Positions 8,429 to 17,142 are shown, numbered from the stretch's first letter. The stretch: DNA of 53,429 bases from an uncultured Clostridia bacterium (GCA_947596085.1 CANQEW010000013.1:1-53429), one strand, 5' to 3'. The notes: generated by a model not told the origin, from the letters alone. Numbers and translations: made by a program.

Positions 8429-8818
8429 ATGAAAATGCTCGAGGTCGTGGCGGCGATGATCCGCGACGGCGGGCGCGTCCTGCTCTGCCGCAGGCCGGAG
8501 GGCAAGAACCAGGCCGGCAAGTGGGAGTTTCCGGGCGGCAAGATCGAACCGGGCGAGAGCGGCGAGGCGGCGCTGGCGCGGGAGTGCAGGGAGGAGCTGG
8601 ACGTGGCGCTGGAGGTCGGTTCGGCGCTGGCGGACGTCGTGCAGGAATACCCCGGCCGCCGCGTGCACCTGACGCTGTACGAGGCGCGGATTTCACGCGG
8701 CGTGCCGCGCAGGCTGGAACACAGCGACATGCGCTGGGTCGATCTGGAGCGGTTGGCGGAATATGACCTCTGTCAGGCAGACGCGCGACTGGTGCAGATG
8801 CTGTCGAAGAAAAGATAA
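8429..8818 (+). CDS. Nudix hydrolase (MutT-like, 8-oxo-dGTP diphosphatase type)
   Basis: A protein of 129 residues, typical for MutT. The Nudix box GGKIEPGESGEAALARECRE continues to ELDV and keeps all catalytic Glu residues, with Asp at the usual Gly near its end. The WEFPGGK lead-in and C-terminal W (MRWVDLERL) fit (d)CTP/8-oxo-dGTP pyrophosphohydrolases. AAGGGGAG precedes the ATG at 8429; an in-frame ATG two codons later is an alternative. Likely role: clean-up of oxidised nucleotides in the cytoplasm. Confidence 0.9.
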   Translation: MKMLEVVAAMIRDGGRVLLCRRPEGKNQAGKWEFPGGKIEPGESGEAALARECREELDVALEVGSALADVVQEYPGRRVHLTLYEARISRGVPRRLEHSDMRWVDLERLAEYDLCQADARLVQMLSKKR

Positions 8819-8822
8819 AGCA

Positions 8823-8850
8823 ACGGCCCCGCGCAGTCGCGCGGGGCCGT
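8823..8850. terminator. Strong GC hairpin between convergent Nudix and aquaporin genes
   Basis: A perfect 12-bp stem, ACGGCCCCGCGC / GCGCGGGGCCGT, has loop AGTC. There is no T-tract, so termination may be helped by stem strength or the hairpin may mainly stabilise transcript ends. Confidence 0.65.
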
Positions 8851-8865
8851 CGCCGTGAAGGCGGA

Positions 8866-9528
8866 TCAGTCCTCGGAGGACAGGAACTTGTAGACCACCG
8901 CCGCCAGCGCGCCGCCGATCAGCGGGGCGACCAGGAACACCCAGTAGGAAGCCAGCGCCTCGCCGCCCATCAGCAGCGCGGGACCGAAGCTGCGCGCCGG
9001 GTTCACGGAAGTGCCCGTGAAGTAGATGCCCAGAATGTGCACCAGCGTCAGCGTCAGACCGATCACGATGCCCGAAACCGCGCTGTTCTCCACCTTCGAG
9101 GTCACGCCCAGGATGGCGATTACGAACACGAAGGTGAGGATGATTTCGATCAGCAGGCTCAGGCCAATGCTGTTGTTGTACAGCGCGTTGGCGCCCAGGC
9201 CGTTATCCTTGCCGATGAACATCGCCAGCAGCGCGGCGCCGACGATCGCGCCCAGGAACTGCGCCACGACATAGCCGATAAAATCCTTCGAGCTCAGCTT
9301 GCCGCTGATCAGCATGGCGATGGACACCGCCGGATTGATGTGGCAGCCGGAGATATTGCCGATGGAGTAGGCCATGGCCACGATCACCAGGCCGAAGGCC
9401 AACGCCGTCAGCAGGTAGCCGGCGGGATTGTCCACGGAGCACTTCACGACCACGGCGGTGCCGCATGCGAAGAGCACCAACACGCAGGTGCCGATGAACT
9501 CCGCGATGTACTTCTTGATGGAACTCAT
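8866..9528 (-). CDS. aqpZ: Aquaporin Z-type water channel
   Basis: A six-helix major intrinsic protein of the inner membrane, 220 residues from the ATG at 9528 (AAGGGGGG upstream). Both pore motifs are present: NPA at 65-67 in CHINPAVS and at 176-178 in TSVNPARS. The His in TLVHILGIYF and the Arg after the second NPA match the narrow water-selective filter of AqpZ and not the glycerol facilitator type. It stands alone between two hairpins with its own promoter. Confidence 0.93.
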   Translation of the reverse strand: MSSIKKYIAEFIGTCVLVLFACGTAVVVKCSVDNPAGYLLTALAFGLVIVAMAYSIGNISGCHINPAVSIAMLISGKLSSKDFIGYVVAQFLGAIVGAALLAMFIGKDNGLGANALYNNSIGLSLLIEIILTFVFVIAILGVTSKVENSAVSGIVIGLTLTLVHILGIYFTGTSVNPARSFGPALLMGGEALASYWVFLVAPLIGGALAAVVYKFLSSED

Positions 9529-9556
9529 GAAAACCCCCCTTACATTTTGTCCGTTC

Positions 9557-9586
9557 ATTATAAAAGCGGCTGTTGCGGAATGTCAA
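9557..9586 (-). promoter_or_regulatory. aqpZ promoter
   Basis: On the minus strand TTGACA (9586-9581), an 18-base spacer and TATAAT (9562-9557) lie 29 bases upstream of the aqpZ start. Confidence 0.8.
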
Positions 9587-9648
9587 GAAATAGAAGAAGC
9601 TTTGTATATTTCGTCACATAATTGCTTCATATGAGGGAAATAGACATA

Positions 9649-9678
9649 CACACCCCGGCCGTGAGCGGACGGGGTGTG
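9649..9678 (-). terminator. Hairpin after the DUF1508 gene
   Basis: CACACCCCG (9649-9657) pairs with CGGGGTGTG (9670-9678) around a 12-base loop, 16 bases after the DUF1508 stop codon. There is no U-tract of note. Confidence 0.55.
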
Positions 9679-9694
9679 CCGTGACGAAACGCAA

Positions 9695-10072
9695 TCAGCC
9701 TTCAAGTTCCTCGACCCTGGCGTCGGGCGCGTTCTTGCGCACGGACTCGATGCCGTTTTTGCAGCTGGCCTTGGCGGTATAGCCCTCGCTCTTGGCGATG
9801 GTCTGGCCGTTGGTGGCCTTCAGGCGGAAGCGGAACTCGCCGGCCTTGTCCTTGTAGAGCTCAAACTTGGGGTGCTTTTCCTCGGCGAAGCCCTCCACGG
9901 TCTGATCCTCGACGGCGGCGATGGGCGCGTTCTTGCGCACGGACTCGATGCCGTTTTCACAGGCGTCCTTGCTCGCGTAGACTTCGGAACCGGCGGCGAT
10001 GATCTCGCCGTTGCCCGCCTTGAGGTTGAAGCTGAACCCCGCGTCGGACTGCTTGATCGTAAACTTTCCCAT
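9695..10072 (-). CDS. DUF1508 (YegP-like) tandem-repeat protein
   Basis: A 125-residue cytosolic protein made of two copies of the DUF1508 unit. Each copy contains a form of ...NGIESVRKNAP (about residues 39-50 and 104-115) and a K.. F.L KA.NG lead-in. The unit length of about 60 and the tandem arrangement match YegP-type proteins, whose function is not established. The ATG at 10072 follows AAGAAGGGA. It has its own promoter and terminator. Confidence 0.9.
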   Translation of the reverse strand: MGKFTIKQSDAGFSFNLKAGNGEIIAAGSEVYASKDACENGIESVRKNAPIAAVEDQTVEGFAEEKHPKFELYKDKAGEFRFRLKATNGQTIAKSEGYTAKASCKNGIESVRKNAPDARVEELEG

Positions 10073-10114
10073 GAAAAATCCCTTCTTTACTTGAAATTTA
10101 ACGGACTTGCAATC

Positions 10115-10143
10115 ATTATATACTATAACGGAACGAAATGCAA
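10115..10143 (-). promoter_or_regulatory. Promoter of the DUF1508 gene
   Basis: TTGCAT (10143-10138), a 17-base spacer and TATAAT (10120-10115) lie about 43 bases upstream of the start codon. Confidence 0.75.
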
Positions 10144-10161
10144 GCCTTGCTTCGGGGGAAG

Positions 10162-11046
10162 TCAGGCGAGCGCGGCGAGCACCTCGTCGAGCATCGGGAT
10201 CGACGCCGCCGCGCCGGGACGGGTGACGGAGATGGAGGACGCCTTGCTGGCGCGCCGCAGCGCCTCGGCGACGGGCACGCCGTCCGCCACGGCCGCGAAG
10301 AAAAAACCGGTGAAGGTGTCGCCCGCGGCCGTAGTGTCCACCGCCCGCACCGGGAACGCGGACTGCGCGACGCGCTCACCGTGACCGGCGTAGACACTGC
10401 CGTCGCCGCCCAGCGTGAGCACGATCTGCGCGTGGGGGTAGAGTGTGGTCAGACTGTTGAGAATCCGATCCGGATCGGTCTCGCCGGAGAGCTCCGCGCC
10501 CTCGATCTCGTTGACGATGAACCAGGAGACCTTCTCCAGCGGGAGCGCCTTCAGATTGTCCGCGACGGGGGAGGGATTCAGCACCACCTGCATGCCGCGC
10601 TGCGCAGCCAGCTCAATGATGCGGTCGATGGCGTTGATCTCGTTCTGTAGCACCAGGAAGTCGCACGGGCCGAAGGGTTCCAGCGCCTCACGGATGAAAT
10701 CTTCGGTGACGCACTGGTTCGCGCCGCCATAGAGGAAGATGCAGTTGTTGCCCGCGGGCTCGACCTGAATCACGGCGTGGCCGCTGGGCTGATCTACGGT
10801 GCGCACGAAGCGCACGTCCACGCCGTTGTCCCGCAAAAAGACGCGCAGCATTTCGCCGTCCTCGCCCACGAGGCCCGCGTGATAGACCTGCGCGCCGGCC
10901 TTGGCCAGCGCTACAGACTGGTTCAGGCCCTTGCCGCCCACGTTGCGAGCGAAGGAGAGGGAGGACAGCGTCTCGCCCGCGCGCACGAAGTGAGGCATCT
11001 GATAGACGAGGTCCAGATTCAGGGATCCGAAGTTCAGAATTTTCAT
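10162..11046 (-). CDS. Ribokinase-like PfkB-family sugar kinase
   Basis: A cytoplasmic ATP-dependent kinase of 294 residues. Family marks are GSLNLDLV at the start, the substrate motif NVGGKGLNQSVALAKAGA, a NE.E segment (VNEIEGAEL) and the C-terminal anion hole/catalytic motif DTTAAGDTF. The ATG at 11046 has AAAGGAG about 9 bases upstream; the frame is open ten codons further but without a site. Ribose is the likeliest substrate. No transporter or pentose genes are adjacent, so other sugars or nucleosides remain possible. Confidence 0.85.
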   Translation of the reverse strand: MKILNFGSLNLDLVYQMPHFVRAGETLSSLSFARNVGGKGLNQSVALAKAGAQVYHAGLVGEDGEMLRVFLRDNGVDVRFVRTVDQPSGHAVIQVEPAGNNCIFLYGGANQCVTEDFIREALEPFGPCDFLVLQNEINAIDRIIELAAQRGMQVVLNPSPVADNLKALPLEKVSWFIVNEIEGAELSGETDPDRILNSLTTLYPHAQIVLTLGGDGSVYAGHGERVAQSAFPVRAVDTTAAGDTFTGFFFAAVADGVPVAEALRRASKASSISVTRPGAAASIPMLDEVLAALA

Positions 11047-11400
11047 GGGGGCCGCTCCTTTCAATATTCGGTGCAAAATTTGAATCGCGATCTATCTGGC
11101 GCGCTTTTCGAGACAGCGGCGGCAATGCCCGCGACGGGCGCCACGCTGAGCGAAGATATTGTGTCCAACGGTGCGCAGCCGCGTGGAATTCCATGGCGCG
11201 AGAACATAAATCAAACATTAAATCAACCATATTATACACAATTTTCCTGGAAAAGGAAATAAAAATATGAGATAATTTTCACTCTTGTTCGAACGCGGAG
11301 AAAAATGCGACGCAATGATTTGACAAGCGCTGCAAAACGAGTATAATTTCATGTAGAAATGTATGCGCGCGGGGCGCGCGGAAAGGATTCGAGGAAACCT
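11047..11400. other. Divergent promoter region, kinase / DUF1385
   Basis: No gene is seen in these 354 bases. A TATAAT (11236-11231, minus strand) without a clear -35 box probably serves the kinase. A consensus plus-strand promoter at 11320-11347 serves DUF1385. The stretch near 11205-11280 is AT-rich. Confidence 0.5.
11320..11347 (+). promoter_or_regulatory. Promoter of the DUF1385 gene
   Basis: TTGACA (11320-11325), a 16-base spacer and TATAAT (11342-11347), 53 bases before the start codon. Confidence 0.85.
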
Positions 11401-12327
11401 ATGGCGAAAAAAACCAGCATCGGCGGCCAGGCGCTGATCGAGGGGATCATGATGCGCGGTCCGGAGATCTCCGCGATGGCCGTGCGCGACACCTCCGGGG
11501 AGATCGTGCTGGAGGAGTGCGAGACCAAGGGCAAGGACCGGCCGAAGGTGTGCAAGCTGCCCTTTGTGCGCGGCATATTCAATATGTACGATTCGCTCAC
11601 CTTCGGCTACAAGTGCCTGATGCGCTCGGCGGAGCTCTCCGGGCTGGAGGACGAGGAGAACGAAAAGAAGAAGGACAAGGAGCCGTCCCAATGGGATAAG
11701 CTCTTCGAAAAACTGCTGATGCCCATCGCTACGGTGCTGGCGGTGGTGCTGGCGCTGGGGCTGTTCATCTATCTGCCGATGCAGCTTTGGAAGTGGATCG
11801 CCGGGGGTTCCGCCATCGAGGGGAATTACTACGCCCGGGCCTGCTTCGAGGGCGTGCTGCGCATCGTCGTGTTCGTGGCCTATGTGTGGCTCACGAGCCT
11901 GATGAAGGACATTCGCCGCACCTACATGTATCACGGCGCGGAGCACAAGACCATATTCTGCTACGAGGCGGAGCTGCCGCTGACGGTGGAGAACGTGCGC
12001 AAGCAGAGCCGGTTTCATCCGCGCTGCGGCACGTCGTTCCTGATCCTGGTGTTGATCGTGGGCATCGTGATTTCGATGTTTATCCGCATCGATTTTCTGC
12101 CGTTGCGCATGGCGGTGAAGCTGCTTACGCTGCCCATCGTGGTGGGCGTGGGCTACGAGCTGATCAAGCTGGCGGGCCGCACGGATAATCTGTTCACCCG
12201 CATCATCTCCGCGCCGGGCATGGCGCTGCAGAGAATCACCACCCGCGAGCCGGACGACTCCATGATCGAGGTGGCCATCGCCGCCATGCAGAAGGTCATT
12301 CCGGAGGACGGTAGCGACCGCTGGTAG
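11401..12327 (+). CDS. DUF1385 (YqhQ-like) membrane protein
   Basis: The ATG at 11401 (GAGGAAACC upstream) gives 308 residues beginning MAKKTSIGGQALIEGIMMRGP, the DUF1385 signature. The family is often annotated as a metal-dependent or YqhQ-like protein; its role is unsettled. After a charged stretch (EDEENEKKKDKE, near residue 95) come about four membrane segments (near 110-132, 150-172, 205-230 and 235-255). YHGAEHKTIFCYE and SRFHPRCGTSFL hold conserved His, Glu and Cys that could bind metal. In many Bacillota the gene sits beside prfA and prmC; here it does not. A hairpin follows. Confidence 0.88.
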   Translation: MAKKTSIGGQALIEGIMMRGPEISAMAVRDTSGEIVLEECETKGKDRPKVCKLPFVRGIFNMYDSLTFGYKCLMRSAELSGLEDEENEKKKDKEPSQWDKLFEKLLMPIATVLAVVLALGLFIYLPMQLWKWIAGGSAIEGNYYARACFEGVLRIVVFVAYVWLTSLMKDIRRTYMYHGAEHKTIFCYEAELPLTVENVRKQSRFHPRCGTSFLILVLIVGIVISMFIRIDFLPLRMAVKLLTLPIVVGVGYELIKLAGRTDNLFTRIISAPGMALQRITTREPDDSMIEVAIAAMQKVIPEDGSDRW

Positions 12328-12349
12328 TTTGTTGGCTTTACATGCGTAC

Positions 12350-12396
12350 AAAAGATGCCTTCCGCACCGCCGGAGACGGCGGCGGAGGGCGTCTTT
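12350..12396 (+). terminator. Terminator between DUF1385 and the LtaS-like gene
   Basis: AAAGATGCCTTCCGC pairs with GGCGGAGGGCGTCTTT (G-U pairs included) and runs into TTTC. Its presence argues that the open frame running through it is not coding, and so supports the GTG start at 12427 for the next gene. Confidence 0.75.
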
Positions 12397-12426
12397 CATC
12401 CTGGGGTATGGGAGGAAGATTTTTCC

Positions 12427-14517
12427 GTGAAGAGAAAGAATGCGAGCAAGGCCAGGCGGCCGGAGACCCGCAAGCGCCGCGTGCGCTATGACGAGGCGGG
12501 ATTTCCGCGCCGGTTTTTGAGGATGTTGATATTCGCGGTGGTGACGGCGCTGCTGGTGGAGGGCTTCAATCAGAGCACCGTGCCGCGGATGCTGCAGTAT
12601 TTAAGCGAGCGCACGTTCTTCTTTTTCCTGAACTGCCTGATCGTGCTGACGACACTGGCGGTCTCCGAACTGTTCAAGCATCGCAAGGCCATGGTCTGGA
12701 CGATCTCGACCCTGTGGGTGATTCTGGGCGCGGTGAACATGGTGGTCAGCCACAACCGCACGCTGCCGCTGATCGGCGGCGACCTCTTTCTGACCTGGGA
12801 GGTCGTGAGCCTGATCACGGTCTATTTCTCCTGGACGGAGATCATCCTTATGTTCGTCTGCGCGGTGGCGCTGATCGCGGCGATCGTTTGGCTGTTCACC
12901 AATACGGCCCGCAGGCGGCGCGTGAATCGCTACTTTGGCGCGGGCGTGGTGGCGGTGCTGGCGCTCTTCGTCTTCCTGGTGCACATGAGCGCCATCAAGG
13001 CGGGGCTGATGCCCGATACCTTCCCGGATCGCGTGACCTCGTATCGGGACTATGGCTTCACCACCTGCTTCAGCTTCACCTTCGGCCAGCGAGGCATCTC
13101 CAAGCCCGACGCCTACTCCACGGAGACCGTGGAGGAGATCATGACCGAGATCGAGGAGGAACCGCAGCCCGCCGCCGCGCCCACCCCGGTGCCCGCCGCG
13201 GCGCGCTTTGACGAGGAGTCGCGCAAGAAGCCCAACATCGTATTCCTACAGCTCGAATCCTTCTTCGACGTGAACACGGTGCTCGACGCCTCCCTCTCCC
13301 GGGATCCGACGCCCAACTTCCACGCGCTGATCGAGAACTGGCCCAGCGCGCTGCTCTACGTGCCCACCGTGGGCGGCGGCACCGCCAACGTGGAGTTCGA
13401 GGTCATGTCCGGAATGAACATGGACTTCTTCGGCGCGGGCGAGACGCCCTACAACAGCATCATTCAGGAGACCACCTGCGAGACCATCGCCGATACCCTG
13501 CGCGGCCACGGCTACGCGTCCACGGCGCTGCACAACAACACGGGCACCTTCTTCAGCCGCAACGAAGTCTACGCCAACCTGGGCTACGACCGCTTCGTCT
13601 GCCTGGAGTACATGCACGACGTGGAGTACAACGAGGTGGGCTGGGCCGGAGACGCCGCGCTGACGAACGAGATTCTAACCGCCATGCGCAACAGCGAGGA
13701 GCGCGACCTGATCTTCGCCATCACGGTGGAGTCCCACGGCAAGTATCGGGATGACTTCCAACCCGACGAGGACGACATTCACGTGTTCTCCGCGCCGGAG
13801 GAGATGTACCAGGCCGCGTTCGCGGACTACGTGAACCGCATCCCGGCGGTGGACGACTTCATCGGGGACATCCTCGCCCAGCTGGAAAACTACGACGAGC
13901 CGGTGATCGTGGTGCTCTACGGCGACCATCTGCCCGGCGTGGGCCTGACCCCCGAGATGCTGGAGAGCGGCGATTTCTACGCCAGCCGCTATGTGATCTG
14001 GAACAACTACGGCGCGGAGTTCGAAGCTCCCGCCATGCAGGCCTACCGCCTGAGCGCTGAGCTGCTGCGCCAGCTGGGCATCTCCGACGGCGTGATGACC
14101 AAGTTTCACCAGTCCTATCCCGTGGATGAGGAAGGGGAAGACTATCTGGCGAAGCTCAAAACGCTGGAATACGATCTGCTCTACGGTGACCGAACCGCCT
14201 ACGGCTCCGCCGGCGCGCCCGAGCCCACGCAGCTTCAACTGGGCAACGCTCCGGTGCGAGCCGAGAGCGCTGCGGTGCGGTATGGAAGGCTGATGGTGAC
14301 GGGGGAAAACTTCAACGAGTTCAGCGCGGTGGTCTCCGGGGAGGAGGTTCTGCCGACGGTTTACATCGACTCGGAGCATCTGGCCGTGCACCTCGCGGAG
14401 GACGGCGCGGATAAGCTGGGCGATACCGTCTGCGTGGCCCAGCGCACGATGGATGGAGGCAAGGAATTGAGCCGCAGCGGCGAGATCGCCGTGGAGCGCT
14501 TCCAGGGCCATCAGTGA
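12427..14517 (+). CDS. LtaS-like phosphoglycerol transferase (sulfatase fold)
   Basis: A membrane enzyme of 696 residues that likely moves glycerol-phosphate to a wall or lipoteichoic polymer. The GTG at 12427 is chosen because GGGAGG precedes it and a terminator covers the frame upstream. About five N-terminal membrane helices (roughly 30-215) precede the extracellular alkaline-phosphatase-like domain. Seen are NIVFLQLESFFD, the nucleophile Thr in VGGGTANVEFEVMSG, HNNTGTFF, VESHGKY and YGDHLPG (metal ligands). A short Pro/Ala linker (QPAAAPTPVPAAA) separates membrane and catalytic parts. The last 90 residues form an extra beta-rich, IPT-like tail not usual in LtaS. Exact substrate unknown. 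Confidence 0.9.
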   Translation: MKRKNASKARRPETRKRRVRYDEAGFPRRFLRMLIFAVVTALLVEGFNQSTVPRMLQYLSERTFFFFLNCLIVLTTLAVSELFKHRKAMVWTISTLWVILGAVNMVVSHNRTLPLIGGDLFLTWEVVSLITVYFSWTEIILMFVCAVALIAAIVWLFTNTARRRRVNRYFGAGVVAVLALFVFLVHMSAIKAGLMPDTFPDRVTSYRDYGFTTCFSFTFGQRGISKPDAYSTETVEEIMTEIEEEPQPAAAPTPVPAAARFDEESRKKPNIVFLQLESFFDVNTVLDASLSRDPTPNFHALIENWPSALLYVPTVGGGTANVEFEVMSGMNMDFFGAGETPYNSIIQETTCETIADTLRGHGYASTALHNNTGTFFSRNEVYANLGYDRFVCLEYMHDVEYNEVGWAGDAALTNEILTAMRNSEERDLIFAITVESHGKYRDDFQPDEDDIHVFSAPEEMYQAAFADYVNRIPAVDDFIGDILAQLENYDEPVIVVLYGDHLPGVGLTPEMLESGDFYASRYVIWNNYGAEFEAPAMQAYRLSAELLRQLGISDGVMTKFHQSYPVDEEGEDYLAKLKTLEYDLLYGDRTAYGSAGAPEPTQLQLGNAPVRAESAAVRYGRLMVTGENFNEFSAVVSGEEVLPTVYIDSEHLAVHLAEDGADKLGDTVCVAQRTMDGGKELSRSGEIAVERFQGHQ

Positions 14518-14560
14518 GCGAAAGGGAGAAGAAATCCTTCCCTTGAGCGACAGAAAAATA

Positions 14561-14606
14561 CAGGGGAGCTGTTGAGGCGCTTTCGCGCCCGCAGCCCCCG
14601 CTTTTT
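14561..14606 (+). terminator. Terminator after the LtaS-like gene
   Basis: A long imperfect GC stem, CAGGGGAGCTGTTGAGGCGC with GCGCCCGCAGCCCCCG, ends in CTTTTT. Confidence 0.75.
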
Positions 14607-14680
14607 ATGCCGCAAAATGCCGCGAGGATGCGCCTCTATGTTAATTGTTGAATATTCGCGGAAATGTCGCGGAAACGCGC

Positions 14681-14708
14681 TTGACAGCCGCGCAAAACAG
14701 CGTATAAT
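14681..14708 (+). promoter_or_regulatory. arg operon promoter
   Basis: TTGACA (14681-14686), a 16-base spacer and TATAAT (14703-14708). It has the same geometry and a similar spacer to the DUF1385 promoter. An ArgR-type box lies just downstream. Confidence 0.88.
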
Positions 14709-14721
14709 ATTACATACTTTA

Positions 14722-14735
14722 TGTATATATATTCA
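14722..14735. promoter_or_regulatory. ARG box (ArgR/AhrC operator)
   Basis: TGTATATATATTCA matches the ArgR half-site palindrome TGAATWWWWATTCA at 13 of 14 positions. It begins 13 bases after the -10 box, so a bound repressor would sit over the start of transcription. A partial second box may follow in AGAAGTATTC. Confidence 0.7.
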
Positions 14736-14757
14736 GAAGTATTCGGGAGTGTTGGCC

Positions 14758-15693
14758 ATGTATTCCATATTTATAGACGGCCGCAACGGGACGACCGGTC
14801 TGCGCATCGCAGAGCGCCTCGCGGGGCGGAGCGACATTCGTCTCCTCACCCTGCCGGAGGAGCGGCGAAAGGACCCCGCCGCGCGCAGGGAGATTTTGAA
14901 TTCCTGTGATGTGGCACTGCTGTGCCTGCCGGACGACGCCGCGGTCGAAGCGGTTGCGATGATCGAGAATCCCGCCGTGCGCGTGCTGGACGCGTCCACC
15001 GCGCATCGAACCGCGCCGGGATGGGTCTACGGCTTCCCGGAGCTGTCGGACGAGCAGCGGCGAAGCATCCTCGAATCGAAGCGCATCGCCGTGCCGGGCT
15101 GCCATGCCAGCGGCTTCATCGCGCTGGTTACACCCCTGGTGCGCGCGGGGCTGATTTCGAAGGACGCGCTGCTGTCCTGCCACTCCATCACCGGATACAG
15201 CGGCGGCGGCAAGAAGATGATCGCCGAGTACGAGGCCGAAAATCGAAGCGCCCAGCTCGATTCTCCCCGCCAGTACGGCCTGACGCAGAACCACAAGCAT
15301 CTGCGGGAGATGAAGGCGATCACCGGCCTCGAGAACGCGCCGATCTTCTGTCCCATCGTCTCCGACTTTTACAGCGGCATGGTGGTGACCGTGCCCCTGT
15401 TCGCCCAACAGCTCGCGCCCGGCGCGAAGGTTGCGGACGTCGAGGCCGTCTACCGGCGCGCCTACACTGGCCCGGTGGTCGTCTGCGACGACGTGTCCGA
15501 TTCAGGCTTCCTCGCTGGAAACGCGGCGGCGGGCACCGACCGCATGCACATCCGGGTGCAGGGCAATGAAGAGCGCATCCTGCTGACCGCCGCCTACGAC
15601 AACCTGGGCAAGGGCGCGTCCGGCGCGGCGGTGCAGCTTCTCAATCTCATCCTCGGCGCGAACGAGACCGAGGGACTGGAGGGAATCGTATGA
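14758..15693 (+). CDS. argC: N-acetyl-gamma-glutamyl-phosphate reductase (short type)
   Basis: The enzyme reduces N-acetylglutamyl phosphate to the semialdehyde in arginine synthesis. It has 311 residues from the ATG at 14758 (GGAGT upstream), which is the compact ArgC type and not the 345-residue form. Seen are the N-terminal NADP fold (FIDGRNGTTGLRIAERL), active-site Cys in VPGCHASGF, HSITGYSGGGKKM, and a closing YDNLGKGASGAAVQLLN. It is the first gene of argC-argJ-argB-argD behind an ArgR-type box. Its stop overlaps argJ by four bases (ATGA). Confidence 0.94.
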   Translation: MYSIFIDGRNGTTGLRIAERLAGRSDIRLLTLPEERRKDPAARREILNSCDVALLCLPDDAAVEAVAMIENPAVRVLDASTAHRTAPGWVYGFPELSDEQRRSILESKRIAVPGCHASGFIALVTPLVRAGLISKDALLSCHSITGYSGGGKKMIAEYEAENRSAQLDSPRQYGLTQNHKHLREMKAITGLENAPIFCPIVSDFYSGMVVTVPLFAQQLAPGAKVADVEAVYRRAYTGPVVVCDDVSDSGFLAGNAAAGTDRMHIRVQGNEERILLTAAYDNLGKGASGAAVQLLNLILGANETEGLEGIV

Positions 15694-16901
15694 ATCATAT
15701 CGACGGCGGCGTCTGCGCCGCGAAGGGATTTTTGGCTTCCGGCGTGCACTGCGGCGTGCGCAAGAGCCGCACCAAGCGCGATCTGGCGATGATTTACAGT
15801 GAGAAGCGCTGCGCTGCGGCGGCGGTCTACACCCAGAATCTGGTGAAGGGCGCGCCCATCGCCGTGGATCAGGCCAATCTGGCCGACGGATATGCGCAGG
15901 CGGTGGTCTGCAACAGCGGCAACGCCAACACCTGCAACGCCAACGGCGTCGAGATCGCCGAGGGCATGTGCGAGCTCGCGGCCAAGGCGCTCAAGATCCA
16001 TCCGAAGGACGTGATCGTGTCCTCCACCGGCGTGATCGGCCAGCCGATGAGCCTGGAGCCCTTTGAAACCGGCATTCCGGCCGCCGCGGCGGCGCTGGGC
16101 ATGAACCATGCCGACGCGGCCGAGGCCATTCTCACCACTGACACCCACAGCAAGGAGGTCGCCGTCTCCTTCGAGCTGAGCGGCGTGGAGTGCCGCATGG
16201 GCGGCATGGCGAAGGGCTCGGGCATGATCCACCCCAACATGGCGACGATGCTGGTGTTCATCACCACCGACGCGGCCATCGCGCCCGACATGCTGCAATC
16301 GGCGCTCTCTGACGTGGTGCAGTGCACCTTCAACATGGTCAGCGTGGACGGCGACACCTCCACCAACGACACCTGCGCTGTCCTGGCCAACGGCATGGCG
16401 GGCAACGCCCCCGTGATCGCACCCGGCGCGGACTACGAAGCCTTCCGCGCGGCGCTCTGCGAGGTCATGCGCACGCTCAGCCGCGAGATTGCCGGCGACG
16501 GCGAGGGCGCGACGAAGTTGCTCGAATGCACCGTGACCGGCGCGGCGGATCTCACCACTGCCCGCACGGCGGCCAAGGCCGTGATCTGCTCCTCGCTGGT
16601 GAAGGCGGCAATGTTCGGCGCGGACGCGAACTGGGGCCGCGTGCTCTGCGCGGTGGGCTACTGCGGCAGGGACATCGACGTGACGAAGATCGACGTGGAC
16701 TTCGCCTCCGCCGCGGGCCGCGTGGCCGTGTGCCGCGACGGCGCGGGCGTGGAGTTCTCCGAGGACGAGGCTAAGAAGGTGCTGCTCGAGAAGGAGATTC
16801 ACATCGAGATCGCGCTCCATTCCGGCGAATTTGACGCCACGGCCTGGGGCTGCGATCTGACCTACGACTACGTGAAGATCAACGGGGATTATCGTACGTG
16901 A
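15690..16901 (+). CDS. argJ: Glutamate N-acetyltransferase / amino-acid acetyltransferase
   Basis: ArgJ (ornithine acetyltransferase) recycles the acetyl group from N-acetylornithine to glutamate. The 403-residue precursor cuts itself into alpha and beta chains at the conserved KGSGMIHPNMATML, where the Thr becomes the N-terminal nucleophile. GGVCAAKGFLASGVHCGVRK at the start and GNANTCNANG are also typical. The cycle implies no separate argE is needed. Start and argC stop overlap. Whether it is bifunctional (also using acetyl-CoA) cannot be told. Confidence 0.96.
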   Translation: MNHIDGGVCAAKGFLASGVHCGVRKSRTKRDLAMIYSEKRCAAAAVYTQNLVKGAPIAVDQANLADGYAQAVVCNSGNANTCNANGVEIAEGMCELAAKALKIHPKDVIVSSTGVIGQPMSLEPFETGIPAAAAALGMNHADAAEAILTTDTHSKEVAVSFELSGVECRMGGMAKGSGMIHPNMATMLVFITTDAAIAPDMLQSALSDVVQCTFNMVSVDGDTSTNDTCAVLANGMAGNAPVIAPGADYEAFRAALCEVMRTLSREIAGDGEGATKLLECTVTGAADLTTARTAAKAVICSSLVKAAMFGADANWGRVLCAVGYCGRDIDVTKIDVDFASAAGRVAVCRDGAGVEFSEDEAKKVLLEKEIHIEIALHSGEFDATAWGCDLTYDYVKINGDYRT

Positions 16902-17142
16902 TCGGTGGTTCGAATAAACGTGAGTTTGATTTGTGCGCGCGAGCTGTTGGGGAACGGACTCTGTCCGGACCTGGCGGCGCGCCGCCTCGAGTCTTTGATT
17001 TGAGCCGGCGCGGTTCGGCCCGAGGGCCGAACCTGGAAACCCAAATAGTTTCCAACCTTCATGGAATCTGAGGTTCTTTGAGTTTTCCCTTTGGCAGGCG
17101 CGCGTGGGAAATCGCGAATTGATTTCGAGGTGAATGCATTTT
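16902..17142 (+). other. Hairpin-rich gap between argJ and argB
   Basis: No gene is seen. There is a palindrome GGCGGCGCGCCGCC (16973-16986) and a perfect 10-bp hairpin GGTTCGGCCC-GA-GGGCCGAACC (17012-17033). GGAAAC...GTTTCC (17035-17053) follows. No T-tract follows the hairpins, so they may be processing or stability elements inside the operon and not an obvious terminator. Confidence 0.55.

Noticed and set aside
11401..14517. Amber readthrough joining DUF1385 to the LtaS-like gene, since they share a frame
   Set aside because: A terminator hairpin lies between them and the GTG at 12427 has its own ribosome site; TAG is an ordinary stop here.
14518..14757. T-box leader upstream of argC
   Set aside because: No T-box sequence or specifier-loop arrangement was seen; the leader after the promoter is only about 45 bases.
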